This document shows positions 8,141-15,895 of a stretch of 27,149 nucleotides of DNA, piece by piece (within the stretch, counting starts at the first letter, position 1; each line of letters begins with the position of its first letter). The position numbers and the translations under genes are program-made. The notes under the pieces are model-generated. The model did not search any database and was not told the DNA's origin. It saw nothing but the letters and a program-made list of their open reading frames with translations. This stretch comes from an uncultured Coriobacteriaceae bacterium (GTDB lineage Bacteria > Actinomycetota > Coriobacteriia > Coriobacteriales > UMGS124): positions 1 through 27,149 of the forward strand of contig UQBS01000041.1 in the NCBI GenBank assembly GCA_900539345.1, written 5' to 3'.

Positions 8141-8758
8141 ATGAGGGTTGTTATCGTCGAAGACCAAGCGATGCTGCGCGACTCCCTCGCGCTCGCCATC
8201 GACGCCCAAGACGACATGCAGGTGGTGGGCAAGACGCCCGACGCCGAGCAGGCGCTCGACCTGGTGCGTCGCCAAAGCGCCGACCTCGTCCTTATGGACG
8301 TATGCACACAGGGCGGCCGCAGCGGCATCACAGCCACGCGCGCCATCAAGGAGGCCCTGCCCGATGTGCGCGTCGTGGTGATGACCGGCCTGCCCGAGGT
8401 GACCTTCGCCGAACAGGCACGCGCTGCGGGCGCCGACAGCTTCGTCTACAAGAACATCGGCACGGCGGAGCTGCTGGGCGTCATGCGCGCAACCTGCGAG
8501 GGCTATGCGACCTTCCCGCGCGGGGCGGGCGCGACTCCCACCGGCATCGACTCCCTCAACGAGACGGAGATGGACATCCTGCGCCTCGTGTGCGAGGCAA
8601 AGAGCCGCAAGGAGATTGCCGCCGAACTGTGCCTGTCGGAAGGCACCGTGAAGCGCCACGTCTCCGAGATTCTGGCCAAGACCGGCTACGACTCCATCCT
8701 GCGCCTGGCCGTGAACGCCGTGGCCGATGGCAGCATCGTCCCAAACCTCAAGCACTAG
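8141..8758 (+). CDS. LuxR/NarL-family response regulator
   Basis: A 205-residue two-domain regulator. The receiver domain has acidic residues Glu7-Asp8, phosphoacceptor Asp53 in LVLMDV, the Thr of VVMTG and the Lys of FVYKN. The C-terminal LuxR helix-turn-helix (about 140-200) reads LNETEMDILRLV, then SRKEIAAELCLSEGTVKRHV, the usual spacing for DNA contact. An in-frame TTG at 8126 overlaps the upstream stop, but the ATG at 8141 with GAGAGG before it is the better start. It is the output of the preceding kinase pair. No obvious target site was found in the window. The operon ends at the bidirectional terminator at 8952-9002. Confidence 0.95.
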   Translation: MRVVIVEDQAMLRDSLALAIDAQDDMQVVGKTPDAEQALDLVRRQSADLVLMDVCTQGGRSGITATRAIKEALPDVRVVVMTGLPEVTFAEQARAAGADSFVYKNIGTAELLGVMRATCEGYATFPRGAGATPTGIDSLNETEMDILRLVCEAKSRKEIAAELCLSEGTVKRHVSEILAKTGYDSILRLAVNAVADGSIVPNLKH

Positions 8759-8951
8759 CAGGAGAAACGCTACAGATGCAAGGCGACCCTCGACGCGATG
8801 CCCAAAGGCTTGGGCGCAGGCGTAAGACAAGCGCAGGGTTACACAAGCAAACGCGCAAGGTTAAAGACCGCCAGCCCCCTCTGAAAACGCGGGCCACAGG
8901 CAGTGCATCTTTACCGCTTGTACAAAACTACTAGCATCGCCCCGCCAGCAA

Positions 8952-9002
8952 AAAGCCCGCATGGGAAGGACCGGTTTATTGGCCACTTCCCATGCGGGCT
9001 TT
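8952..9002. terminator. bidirectional intrinsic terminator
   Basis: The arms 8952-8968 and 8986-9002 form a perfect 17-bp stem with AAA at the left foot and TTT at the right foot, so it can end transcripts from both sides. It lies between the convergent sensor operon (stop at 8758) and the DUF4428 gene (stop at 9170). The 8759-8951 interval holds only a doubtful 52-codon frame. Confidence 0.85.
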
Positions 9003-9169
9003 GTCGTGTGGGCGACAGACCAGGCAGTTTATCTGCCGCCACCCGCAATACTTCTAAGAAACCGATGAGCACCTGGGCCGCACAGCGCTTCCCCATTGCG
9101 GCGTCGCGGGCAGAAAACGCGTTCGATGAGGCCGGTTGGGCTTACCACCGCCCGGCCATTACTTGGCCG

Positions 9170-10276
9170 TTACGGCCTCTCGTGGCCGCAGGAGGGGCAG
9201 AACCTCTCCGTGCAGCGCGCCCCACACGCCGGGCAGAACCACGCGGCACCCTCGGCTGCGCCGGGTACGCGCCCGGGAACCTGAGGCTGGGGCGGCACCG
9301 CGCTGCGGCCACCGGACCTGGGTGCAGAGGCAGCTGCCTGGGGCGCTGGGGCAGCATAGCCGCCGGACACGGGCATGCGGTCTGCACCCTGGAGCGGAAC
9401 GGAAGCGGCCACCGGATAGCCTGGATTCACCGTACCAGCCACGTAACCCACGCCCTGGGGCGGCATCGGGACAGCCGTGCCATGCCCTGGGGCAGAGCCC
9501 CCACCCTGGGGCGGCATCGGCGGACGTGCCCCGGGGACACCGGGTGCGACACGGGCGGCCGTGGCCATCCTCATGGCAGCGTTGGCAGCCGCCTCGTTGC
9601 GGCGCTCGGCGTCGATGTCGGCCAGGCGCATGCCAAACACGCCGTTTGCGTCGAGTCCCTCATGGGCGTCTTCCCAAATGCTGGCGAGCGCGTCACGGAT
9701 GCCATCGGCCTCGCGCACGGCGGCGCGGTAGGCGTCGGAGACGCGACTCTCAAGGCGCGCGTCGTTGGTCTTGAAGGCAATCTCGTCGAAGTAGGGGCTG
9801 TTGACGTTCACGACGACCCACACGTCGTACTCGATCTCGTAGCGCGGTGGGTCGTAGCGCGCCGTGGTGCCGTCGGGCTTCTTCTCGCGCAGCTCGGTCT
9901 TGAACTCGCGAACCTCTGCCGCACAGCCCGTGACCTGGTCGAATGCAATCACGTCGGGGTTCACGTCGCGCCAGCGCGAAGAGGCCGTCACGATAATGGC
10001 CCCCGCGTTGTCGTCGATGAGCACCTTCGTGCGGGCGCCCAGCGTGCGGGTGGGGTTGAACGCGGCCACGCGGCCCTCGTTCTCCGCGCGGTAAAGGAGC
10101 TGCTCGCGAATCTGCTCCACCGTGCTCTGCCGGCGCTCGTCAAAAAGCGGGGAGAGCTTGGCGGCGCACTCCTTGCACAGGTTGCCGTCGGCGAGCTTGC
10201 GGTTCCCCATGAGGCCAATCTCGCCGCCGCATATGTCACAGCACTTTTTCTCAAACAGCTTGTCGAGGAAGCCCAT
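9170..10276 (-). CDS. DUF4428 domain protein with C-terminal zinc ribbon
   Basis: A 368-residue, probably cytosolic protein. Residues 1-50 form the DUF4428-type zinc-binding head: CCDICGG at about 12-18 and LCKECA about 20 residues later, preceded by the typical MGFLDKLFEKK start. The middle (about 60-190) is a mixed alpha/beta region with VWVVVNVNSPYFDEIAFK, similar to proteins annotated as DUF4428 with a beta-rich body. A Pro/Gly/Ala/Gln-rich linker (about 235-340) leads to a C-terminal zinc ribbon FCPACGARC/FCPSCG. The function of this family is not known; ribbon pairs of this kind usually mediate protein contacts. AAGGGA lies before the ATG. Transcription is monocistronic and convergent with the sensor operon. 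Confidence 0.85.
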   Translation of the reverse strand: MGFLDKLFEKKCCDICGGEIGLMGNRKLADGNLCKECAAKLSPLFDERRQSTVEQIREQLLYRAENEGRVAAFNPTRTLGARTKVLIDDNAGAIIVTASSRWRDVNPDVIAFDQVTGCAAEVREFKTELREKKPDGTTARYDPPRYEIEYDVWVVVNVNSPYFDEIAFKTNDARLESRVSDAYRAAVREADGIRDALASIWEDAHEGLDANGVFGMRLADIDAERRNEAAANAAMRMATAARVAPGVPGARPPMPPQGGGSAPGHGTAVPMPPQGVGYVAGTVNPGYPVAASVPLQGADRMPVSGGYAAPAPQAAASAPRSGGRSAVPPQPQVPGRVPGAAEGAAWFCPACGARCTERFCPSCGHERP

Positions 10277-10449
10277 AGTCAGATCCCTTCACCTCGCAGT
10301 CGGATTCCCTGTTGTCTCCCATATTCTCACGAGCCTGCCCGCGCACCCAGCACCCTGCGGCCCGAAGCGCCCCGTCGCACCGCGCCACATGTCCCATTGC
10401 AATGCGCCCCTCGCCATACGTTTCCCGCCCCTCGCATGCTCCCCTGACG

Positions 10450-10603
10450 CGAAAACGCCAAAAGTATGCGTTATAACTCCCCGAGAGACTGAAGACAGGG
10501 CCACGGTCAAAATGAGCAAGGCATCTACCTGCGGAAATGCAAACGCCGATTTTCGCTGCGGCATCGCAAACGAGTTATTACGCATACTTTTGCGACTTTT
10601 GGG
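10450..10603. repeat. palindromic element A (paired AAAAGTATGCG arms)
   Basis: The left arm (core 10459-10479) and right arm (core 10572-10592) are inverted copies that differ at one of 21 positions, around AAAAGTATGCGTTATAAC. Each arm is flanked on its outer side by a second AAAA tract about ten bases away. The 92-base spacer shows no coding potential. The same arm design recurs at 24513-24656. The 465-base gap 10277-10741 otherwise holds the upstream region of the DUF4428 gene and the terminator of the helix-turn-helix gene. Confidence 0.8.
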
Positions 10604-10656
10604 ACATGGCGCATCCCCAGGCGGTCCGCACTGGCTCGCCGGTGGCCCAATCCACC

Positions 10657-10706
10657 AAAAAAAGCGCCGACCGCGCCCCGGGTGCCACCGGAAACGCGGC
10701 CGACGC
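10657..10706 (-). terminator. intrinsic terminator of the helix-turn-helix gene
   Basis: On the minus strand GCGTCGGCCGCG pairs with CGCGGTCGGCGC (with two G-U pairs) and is followed by seven Ts (A-run at 10657-10663 on plus). It lies just beyond the stop codon at 10742. Confidence 0.85.
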
Positions 10707-10741
10707 ATGCTGCCGTCGCAATCGTTGTCGGTTGGGCTACG

Positions 10742-11260
10742 TTATTTGCCCTCGTCAGCTGAGGGGTAGTAGAAGTACACCGTGTAGCCGCGCAGGCGCA
10801 GGATGTCTGCGGCACGGCGCGAGATGGCGTTGCCCCAGGCGTGCTGGCTGCGCTTGCGATGCGGGAACTGCTCGTAGTGGTCCTGGTTCTTGTAGTAGGG
10901 GATCTCCACGATCCAGGGGTCGCGACCTGCGGCGCGGCGCTCGGCAGCATGGGCGGCAGCCTGGGCAACCGTGCCTTCCACGAGCTCGGCCACGCGACGC
11001 TCATGGTCGACAACGAGCTCCTGGAGCTGCTCCCACACGTAATCCGGCGGTTCCTCCCAACCGATCTGCTCCCAGCGCTTGATGGTGCGCACGGTCACAT
11101 CGAGCATGTTGGCCAGATCGATCTGGTTGATGCCGATGGCCTCGCGCACCGCCTTGAGGTCGGCCTTCTCCCCACCGATCGCAATGATGTGGAACGGGTT
11201 GACCTTGGAGGGGTCGGGGCCGTCGAGCAGGGTGCCGGCGTTCTCGGTGGCATCTGCCAT
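10742..11260 (-). CDS. helix-turn-helix protein with C-terminal domain
   Basis: A 172-residue putative DNA-binding protein. A GTG three codons upstream (11269) overlaps the AAGGAG site, so the ATG at 11260, 8 bases downstream of it, is chosen. The N-terminal half contains an HTH: LKAVREAIGINQIDLANML, then VTVRTIKRWEQIGWEEP, reminiscent of the YdiL/DUF1870 style in which the recognition helix carries an RxWE motif. The C-terminal half (YYKNQDHYEQFPHRKRS to YTVYFYYP) is not recognised. It is probably a transcriptional regulator, possibly of itself or of the divergent nucleoside hydrolase gene; the latter is inference from position only. It is closed by a strong terminator. Confidence 0.75.
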   Translation of the reverse strand: MADATENAGTLLDGPDPSKVNPFHIIAIGGEKADLKAVREAIGINQIDLANMLDVTVRTIKRWEQIGWEEPPDYVWEQLQELVVDHERRVAELVEGTVAQAAAHAAERRAAGRDPWIVEIPYYKNQDHYEQFPHRKRSQHAWGNAISRRAADILRLRGYTVYFYYPSADEGK

Positions 11261-11439
11261 GGCATTCACTCCTTACGCGTCGCAAACGTCTTAAAACCGC
11301 ACGTCATGGTACAACATTTGCCGCTCGGGAATGGCAGGGGCGGGCATAAAAACGCTGCCTGCATGCATGCCGCGCGAGGCCCCACCGCCGTCGGTGTACC
11401 ATTGACCCGAGACACCCGCCTTTCCCTGGAGGATTCGTC

Positions 11440-12366
11440 ATGAAAGACATCGTCATCGCAACCGACAACACGTTCGGCATTCCCGCCGGAGAGATAGACG
11501 ACGGCCTGGCCCTGCTCTATCTGCTAGGATGCCAAGACCGCGTTTGCGTGCGTGCCATCTGCACCACGCACGGCAACGCATCCACCGAGCTGACGAACCG
11601 CGCCACGCACGTGCTCGCCCACGCGCTGCACCCCCTGCTCGACGATGTGCCCATTCTGCGCGGTGCCGACGCCCCTCGCTACGGCATGCCCAGCACGGCC
11701 GACCGCGAGCCCAGCGCCGCCGCGCGCCTCATCGCCAAGTCCTCGGGCAGCAACGCATGCCTGCTGTCGCTTGGCGCTACCACCGACCTGGCCGCCGCCG
11801 AGACCCTGCGTCCCGGCGCCCTTGCCGGCTACGCAAGCGTCGCGCTCATGGGCGGCACCACCTCGACCCTCGTCGTAGGCGGACGCATCATGAACGAGCT
11901 CAACTTCTCCGTGGACGGCATGGCGACGTATCGCCTCTTCTCCACCGCCTCGGCTAACCAGGGACCGCGCTCGCGCATCCTGCTGGCAGACGCCTGGAAC
12001 TGTATGCCGCTCATCTTCAACGGCGAGGAGCTCCTCACCCGCCTCGCAAGCCCGGGCATGCCGGGCGCCGAGTTCCTGCGCCAGATGTGCCTGCCCTGGT
12101 TTGAGCGCGGGCAGCGCAGGTGGAACACCTACGGATTCGTAGTCTGGGACGTGCTGGCCGCCATGGCGCTGGCCGAGCCCGAGCTTGTGGATCTCGTGCC
12201 CTACGACGTCGCCCTCAACGAGCGCCTGCTCAACATCGGCTACATGGAGAAGGCCGCCCCTGGAGTTCCCGCCGCGCACGTCAACCTGGTTGCGCCCAAG
12301 GACCCAGCGCAGGCAATGGAGCACATCTACCAGGCATGGGAGCGCGCACTGGCGCAGCTGGCGTAG
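11440..12366 (+). CDS. nucleoside hydrolase family protein (variant active site)
   Basis: A 308-residue cytosolic enzyme of the inosine-uridine preferring nucleoside hydrolase fold, which cleaves the N-glycosidic bond of ribonucleosides. GGAGG precedes the ATG. The N-terminal calcium-binding motif is present in extended form: Asp9 in ATDNTFG, then Asp20-Asp21 in EIDDGLALLYLL, with about seven extra residues compared with the usual DTDPGxDD. The ELNFSVDGMA segment matches the conserved AEFNxxxDPEA region. At the site that is His-Asp in classical members, it has Trp236-Asp237 (VVWDVLAAMA), so the usual catalytic histidine is absent. Substrate choice therefore cannot be predicted. It is a single gene divergent from the HTH gene. 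Confidence 0.88.
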   Translation: MKDIVIATDNTFGIPAGEIDDGLALLYLLGCQDRVCVRAICTTHGNASTELTNRATHVLAHALHPLLDDVPILRGADAPRYGMPSTADREPSAAARLIAKSSGSNACLLSLGATTDLAAAETLRPGALAGYASVALMGGTTSTLVVGGRIMNELNFSVDGMATYRLFSTASANQGPRSRILLADAWNCMPLIFNGEELLTRLASPGMPGAEFLRQMCLPWFERGQRRWNTYGFVVWDVLAAMALAEPELVDLVPYDVALNERLLNIGYMEKAAPGVPAAHVNLVAPKDPAQAMEHIYQAWERALAQLA

Positions 12367-12453
12367 CGCTCGCACGCTGCGGTCCCGCATGCCGTAGCAA
12401 CCCCGCATGCCGCACTGACCCCGCTCGGCCGTGTCGGCCGCCTCCTCGCACGC

Positions 12454-12497
12454 AAAAGCCCCGCCTCACGGCTGCGATTCCGTGGAGCGGGGCTTGC
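12454..12497. terminator. bidirectional intrinsic terminator between convergent genes
   Basis: AAAAGCCCCGC (12454-12464) pairs with GCGGGGCTT (12487-12495), and inner bases extend the stem imperfectly. The A-run at the left foot serves the minus-strand rhodanese gene better than the short T-run at the right serves the nucleoside hydrolase gene. Confidence 0.7.
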
Positions 12498-12527
12498 ATG
12501 CGGGCGTTGGGTTATTGGCGTGCGGTC

Positions 12528-13421
12528 TTACTTCTCGACGGTGTAGCCGGCCTCTTCCCAGGCCTTCATGCCACCCTCGAGGGTGTAGACGTTGTCCATG
12601 TTGGCGCCAAGCACGGCCAGGGAGTTGGTGGCGCACTGGGCGTAACGCTTGCCGGAGTAACAAACCAGGACGATCTTCTGATCGGCGCCGGAGATGTTGC
12701 CGCACTGGGCGAGCATGGAGGCAGCCATGGTCTCAACGCCAGCCTGGGCGTCGCCCTCCTTGGCAGCGTCCATGTCGGCGCTGATGGAACCGGCGATGTG
12801 GCCGGCCTCGAAGTCAGCGGCCTTGCGCACGTCGACGACCAGGTAGGTGCCATCGGCAAGGGCGGCCTCGAGGTCAGCGGGGGCGAGCTGAGCCATCTCG
12901 ACGTCCTTCACCTCGGCGTTGGAAGCAACCTGAGCGCCGGGGAAAGCCTCGTCCCAAGCCTTCATGCCACCCTCGAGGGTATAAACGTTGTCCATGTTGG
13001 CGCCAAGAGCAGCCAGGACGTTGGTGCCGGCCTGAGCGTAGCGCTTGCCGGAGTAGCAGACCAGGACGATCTTCTGGTCAACCTTGGCCGGGTCGCCCAG
13101 AGTAGCCTTCATGTTGGCGATGCCGGACTCATTGTCGCCGTCCTTGGCGGCGTCCATGTCGGCGTTCACAGCGCCGGGGATGTGGCCGGCCTCGAAGTCG
13201 GCAGCCTTGCGCACGTCGAGCACGAGGTACTCGGAGTTGGCGATGTTGTCCTTCAGGTCGGCGGTCGAAATGTAGGACATCTCGACTTCCTTGACCTCCA
13301 CGGCAGCAGCGTCGCCGCCGGTCGTGGTCGTGCTGGGGGCGGGGTCGTTTCCGCAGCCAACCAGGCCAGCGGACAGGACCACAGCGACGAGACCGGAGAG
13401 CAGGAGCGCCTTCTTCTTCAT
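12528..13421 (-). CDS. lipoprotein with two rhodanese domains
   Basis: A 297-residue exported lipoprotein. The start is the second ATG of ATGTACATG (13421), 8 bases from GGAGG. The signal sequence ends in the lipobox LVGC, so the mature protein is anchored outside the membrane. Two rhodanese domains follow, about residues 42-165 and 178-296. Both keep the LDVR/VDVRKAADFEAGHI motif and the active-site loop CYSGKRYA with Cys122 and Cys254, so both should carry sulfane sulfur. The two domains are close to identical over long blocks (for example TLEGGMKAW), pointing to recent duplication or gene conversion. In E. coli a multi-rhodanese protein (YnjE) neighbours ynjBCD; here it is divergent from the ynjB-like gene. 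Confidence 0.93.
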   Translation of the reverse strand: MKKKALLLSGLVAVVLSAGLVGCGNDPAPSTTTTGGDAAAVEVKEVEMSYISTADLKDNIANSEYLVLDVRKAADFEAGHIPGAVNADMDAAKDGDNESGIANMKATLGDPAKVDQKIVLVCYSGKRYAQAGTNVLAALGANMDNVYTLEGGMKAWDEAFPGAQVASNAEVKDVEMAQLAPADLEAALADGTYLVVDVRKAADFEAGHIAGSISADMDAAKEGDAQAGVETMAASMLAQCGNISGADQKIVLVCYSGKRYAQCATNSLAVLGANMDNVYTLEGGMKAWEEAGYTVEK

Positions 13422-14629
13422 GTACATAACCTCCAATAAACGGGGACTACAAGGAACCGAACGGGTAGTGCGAACATATCTGTGAAAAACGAGGACAATC
13501 CCACCGCGGCAACTATCTGGCGTGCGAACATGCGATGCGGCCGACGTACCGGCCGACAGCTGCGCTGCAAGTACTGCAGCACGACCATACCTCACCTGGT
13601 CATCGCGCCTCACGCAGCGCGATCGTTATGCTGGCCGGCATGACACCACGTGCAACGCTGCACGTGCGCCAATCTAGCCGACGCGCAGCACACCATGCGG
13701 TGCAGGTAATATGCCGGCCAGCAACCGCACCGCGCACAGCGCGACCGTCATGCCAACCGACGCACGGCAGAACGCGCGCCTGGCTCGATATATATATGTA
13801 CAGCGATGATTTTGCCTCGCAAAAACGGCTTCCCGCACAACATAGGAACACATGGCCAGGTCACCCGTGGGTGCACCCGTCGCAGAATGGCCAAGCCGTC
13901 TTTCGCAGAATGAAAGCGGCACACACTTTAGCCCCCCGGCGGCAAAACGTCAAAAGCAAACCCCTCACATTGGGTGAACGGCACCGCTCACCACAGCTGA
14001 ATCACATCTGAAACATGGCACAAGCCGACACGGCTGCTACAATGACAACATTCTGCATCCGGCTCCAGGCAAAACGGGGCCGCTCAATTTTCCAGACGGC
14101 CATTCTGCGTGGCCGCCGGCGGTGCGCTTGAACATACACGCCCCTCGCGTGCGTACATGCGCTCCCATTGTGCCAGCCGCCCGTGACAAGATGCCTTGTG
14201 GGCTCCAAGCCTCTTGTGCATACGCACACCGGTCGCCTTGACCGACACGACTTCTTCCATTGCTGGCATAAGCGGATCGCATCTACACGCACGTCGATTG
14301 CACGACAGCCCGGTCTCGCGCTTATCCTTCACCAGTCAAACGTCTCACGCATGCGCATGCAAATTGCGAGACTCCCGAGGCCATTGCGTCTTGTTCGAAC
14401 ACCCCGCACGTGCTTGCGCGTCATTCGCGTTCGCATCGGAACAGCCCCGGCGTCATTTGTCCAAGCATCTCGCACATGCGCGCGCCAGTCTCGCGCCGGA
14501 ATCATCAGCCGCCTGGCGTCCGTATGGCATATACATATAGGCATACATGCATATGTGCACATGCCTCACACTCACACGTTCCCGGTTCGTTTCTTCAACC
14601 CGCACCACTCCAACCGAAAGGATCCGCCC
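13422..14629. other. 1.2 kb non-coding divergent region
   Basis: No convincing gene was found on either strand: the open frames have no ribosome site or domain, including a 154-codon in-frame extension upstream of the transporter gene. Contents seen: a structured inverted-repeat block at 13616-13753; an AT-rich tract at about 13785-13802; an inverted pair of CGCAGAATGGCC (13881-13892) with 14098-14109; and an AT-rich, CATATG/GCATAC-rich stretch at 14522-14566 that is the likeliest promoter/operator zone for the transporter operon. It is unusually long for this compact genome. Confidence 0.6.
13616..13753. repeat. nested inverted repeats, possible structured RNA or cruciform
   Basis: TGCTGGCCGGCAT (13629-13641) pairs perfectly with 13711-13723. 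Inside it, CACGTGCA (13647-13654) pairs perfectly with 13659-13666 around a 4-base loop, and a small CACC/GGTG stem lies near 13691-13702, giving a three-way-junction-like layout. A 16-base stretch at 13616-13631 recurs as a direct repeat at 13738-13753 with two changes. No known riboswitch class was recognised. Confidence 0.5.
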
Positions 14630-15886
14630 GTGCTTTCCTCCAAGCTCTCCCGCCGCTCATTTGTGCAGCTGGCCGGTGCCACCGCGCTCGTCGCCGCTTC
14701 CGGTGCCGCCCTTCCCTCCAACGCCTTCGGCAAGGAGGCCGCCGACTGGGACGCCATCGTCGAGAAGGCCCGTGGCAGCAAGGTTGCCTGGTACGGCTGG
14801 GGCGGCAGCGCCCCGCGCAACGAGCTCATCACCAACACCCTCGCCCCGCGTCTCAAGGAGAAGTACGACATCGAGCTCGAGCTCGTGGGCATGGACATCA
14901 ACAACATCCTGACCCAGCTCTCCGGCGAGTTCCAGGCCGGTCTCACCGAAGACGGCGGCAGCATCGACTTCATCTGGATCAACGGCGAGAACTTCGCGAG
15001 CGCCAAGGCCAACGGCTACCTGTGGGGCCCGTTCGCCCAGGACCTGCCCAACGTGCAGAACTACGTGGACTCCGAGGCCGCCGACATCGCCTACGACTTC
15101 GGCACCCCGGTCGAGGGATACGAGGCCCCCTACGGCAAGGCGCAGATGGTGTTCTGGGTGGACAACGCCCAGGTGCCCGAGACCGAGACGCCCATCGACC
15201 CCGAGACCTTCCTGCAGTTCTGCCAGGACCATCCCGGCATGGTGACCTACCCTGAGCCCGGCGACTTCACCGGCACCGCGATCATCTCCTGCCTCATCGC
15301 CGGCGTCGTGGGCAAGGAGGAATTCGAGAAGCTCGCCACGATGACCGAGCCCAGCATCGACGAGGTGCGCGCCATCGTCGCCCCCGGCATGGAGTACCTG
15401 CGCTCGCTCAACCCCTACCTCTGGAAGCAGGGCAAGACCTTCCCCGCCGACTCCACCACCGCCCACCAGATGTACGCCGACGGCGAGCTGATCATGGACG
15501 CTGGCTACGGCGAGCCCCAGACCAACGTGGACAATGGCCTGCTTCCCGCCACGACCAGGTCGTTCGTGCTTGAGACGGGCACCGTGGGCAACACCAACTT
15601 CATGGCCATCGCCGCCAACGCCCCCCACAAGGAGGCCGCCATGGTCGCGATCAACGAGGTCCTGAGCCCCGACTACCAGCTCACCCGCTACGAGGTACTG
15701 GGCAACATCACCGTGCTCGACCTCGACAAGCTCTCCGAGGAGGACCGCGCCGCCTTCGACGCCGTCGAGCTCGGCAGCGCCCAGCTGCCCCTCGACGTGA
15801 AGCTCGAGCACGCCGTCGCCGAGGCCTGCGGCCCGGTCATCCCCCTGCTTGAGCAGATCTGGCACGACGAAGTGCCCGGCAAGTAG
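14630..15886 (+). CDS. ynjB: ABC transporter substrate-binding protein, YnjB family
   Basis: A 418-residue extracytoplasmic binding protein. The start is GTG at 14630 with GAAAGGA before it. The N-terminus SRRSFVQLAGATALVAA is a twin-arginine signal, so it is probably exported folded. The mature part matches the E. coli YnjB type: AWYGWGG near residue 55, then DFIWINGENF at about 113-122, then GYEAPYGKAQMVFW. This is a type-2 periplasmic-binding fold distantly related to thiamine, iron and polyamine binding proteins. The ligand is unknown in any organism as far as I can say. It heads an operon with two permeases and an ATPase, 9 bases from the next start. A twin-arginine signal may indicate a cofactor or folding need. 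Confidence 0.9.
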   Translation: MLSSKLSRRSFVQLAGATALVAASGAALPSNAFGKEAADWDAIVEKARGSKVAWYGWGGSAPRNELITNTLAPRLKEKYDIELELVGMDINNILTQLSGEFQAGLTEDGGSIDFIWINGENFASAKANGYLWGPFAQDLPNVQNYVDSEAADIAYDFGTPVEGYEAPYGKAQMVFWVDNAQVPETETPIDPETFLQFCQDHPGMVTYPEPGDFTGTAIISCLIAGVVGKEEFEKLATMTEPSIDEVRAIVAPGMEYLRSLNPYLWKQGKTFPADSTTAHQMYADGELIMDAGYGEPQTNVDNGLLPATTRSFVLETGTVGNTNFMAIAANAPHKEAAMVAINEVLSPDYQLTRYEVLGNITVLDLDKLSEEDRAAFDAVELGSAQLPLDVKLEHAVAEACGPVIPLLEQIWHDEVPGK

Positions 15887-15895
15887 GCCGCATCC

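Noticed and set aside
8776..8934. 52-codon basic open frame between the response regulator gene and its terminator
   Set aside because: GGAG is 11 bases from the ATG, the product has no recognisable pattern and is very Arg/Lys-rich, as expected for chance frames in GC-rich DNA.
14168..14629. 154-codon in-frame upstream extension of the YnjB-like protein
   Set aside because: The GTG at 14630 has a ribosome site and opens directly into a twin-arginine signal; the extension would bury it and has no domain pattern.
13422..14629. TPP or other known riboswitch ahead of the transporter genes
   Set aside because: Conserved core sequences of the thiamine, cobalamin and SAM classes were not found by eye.
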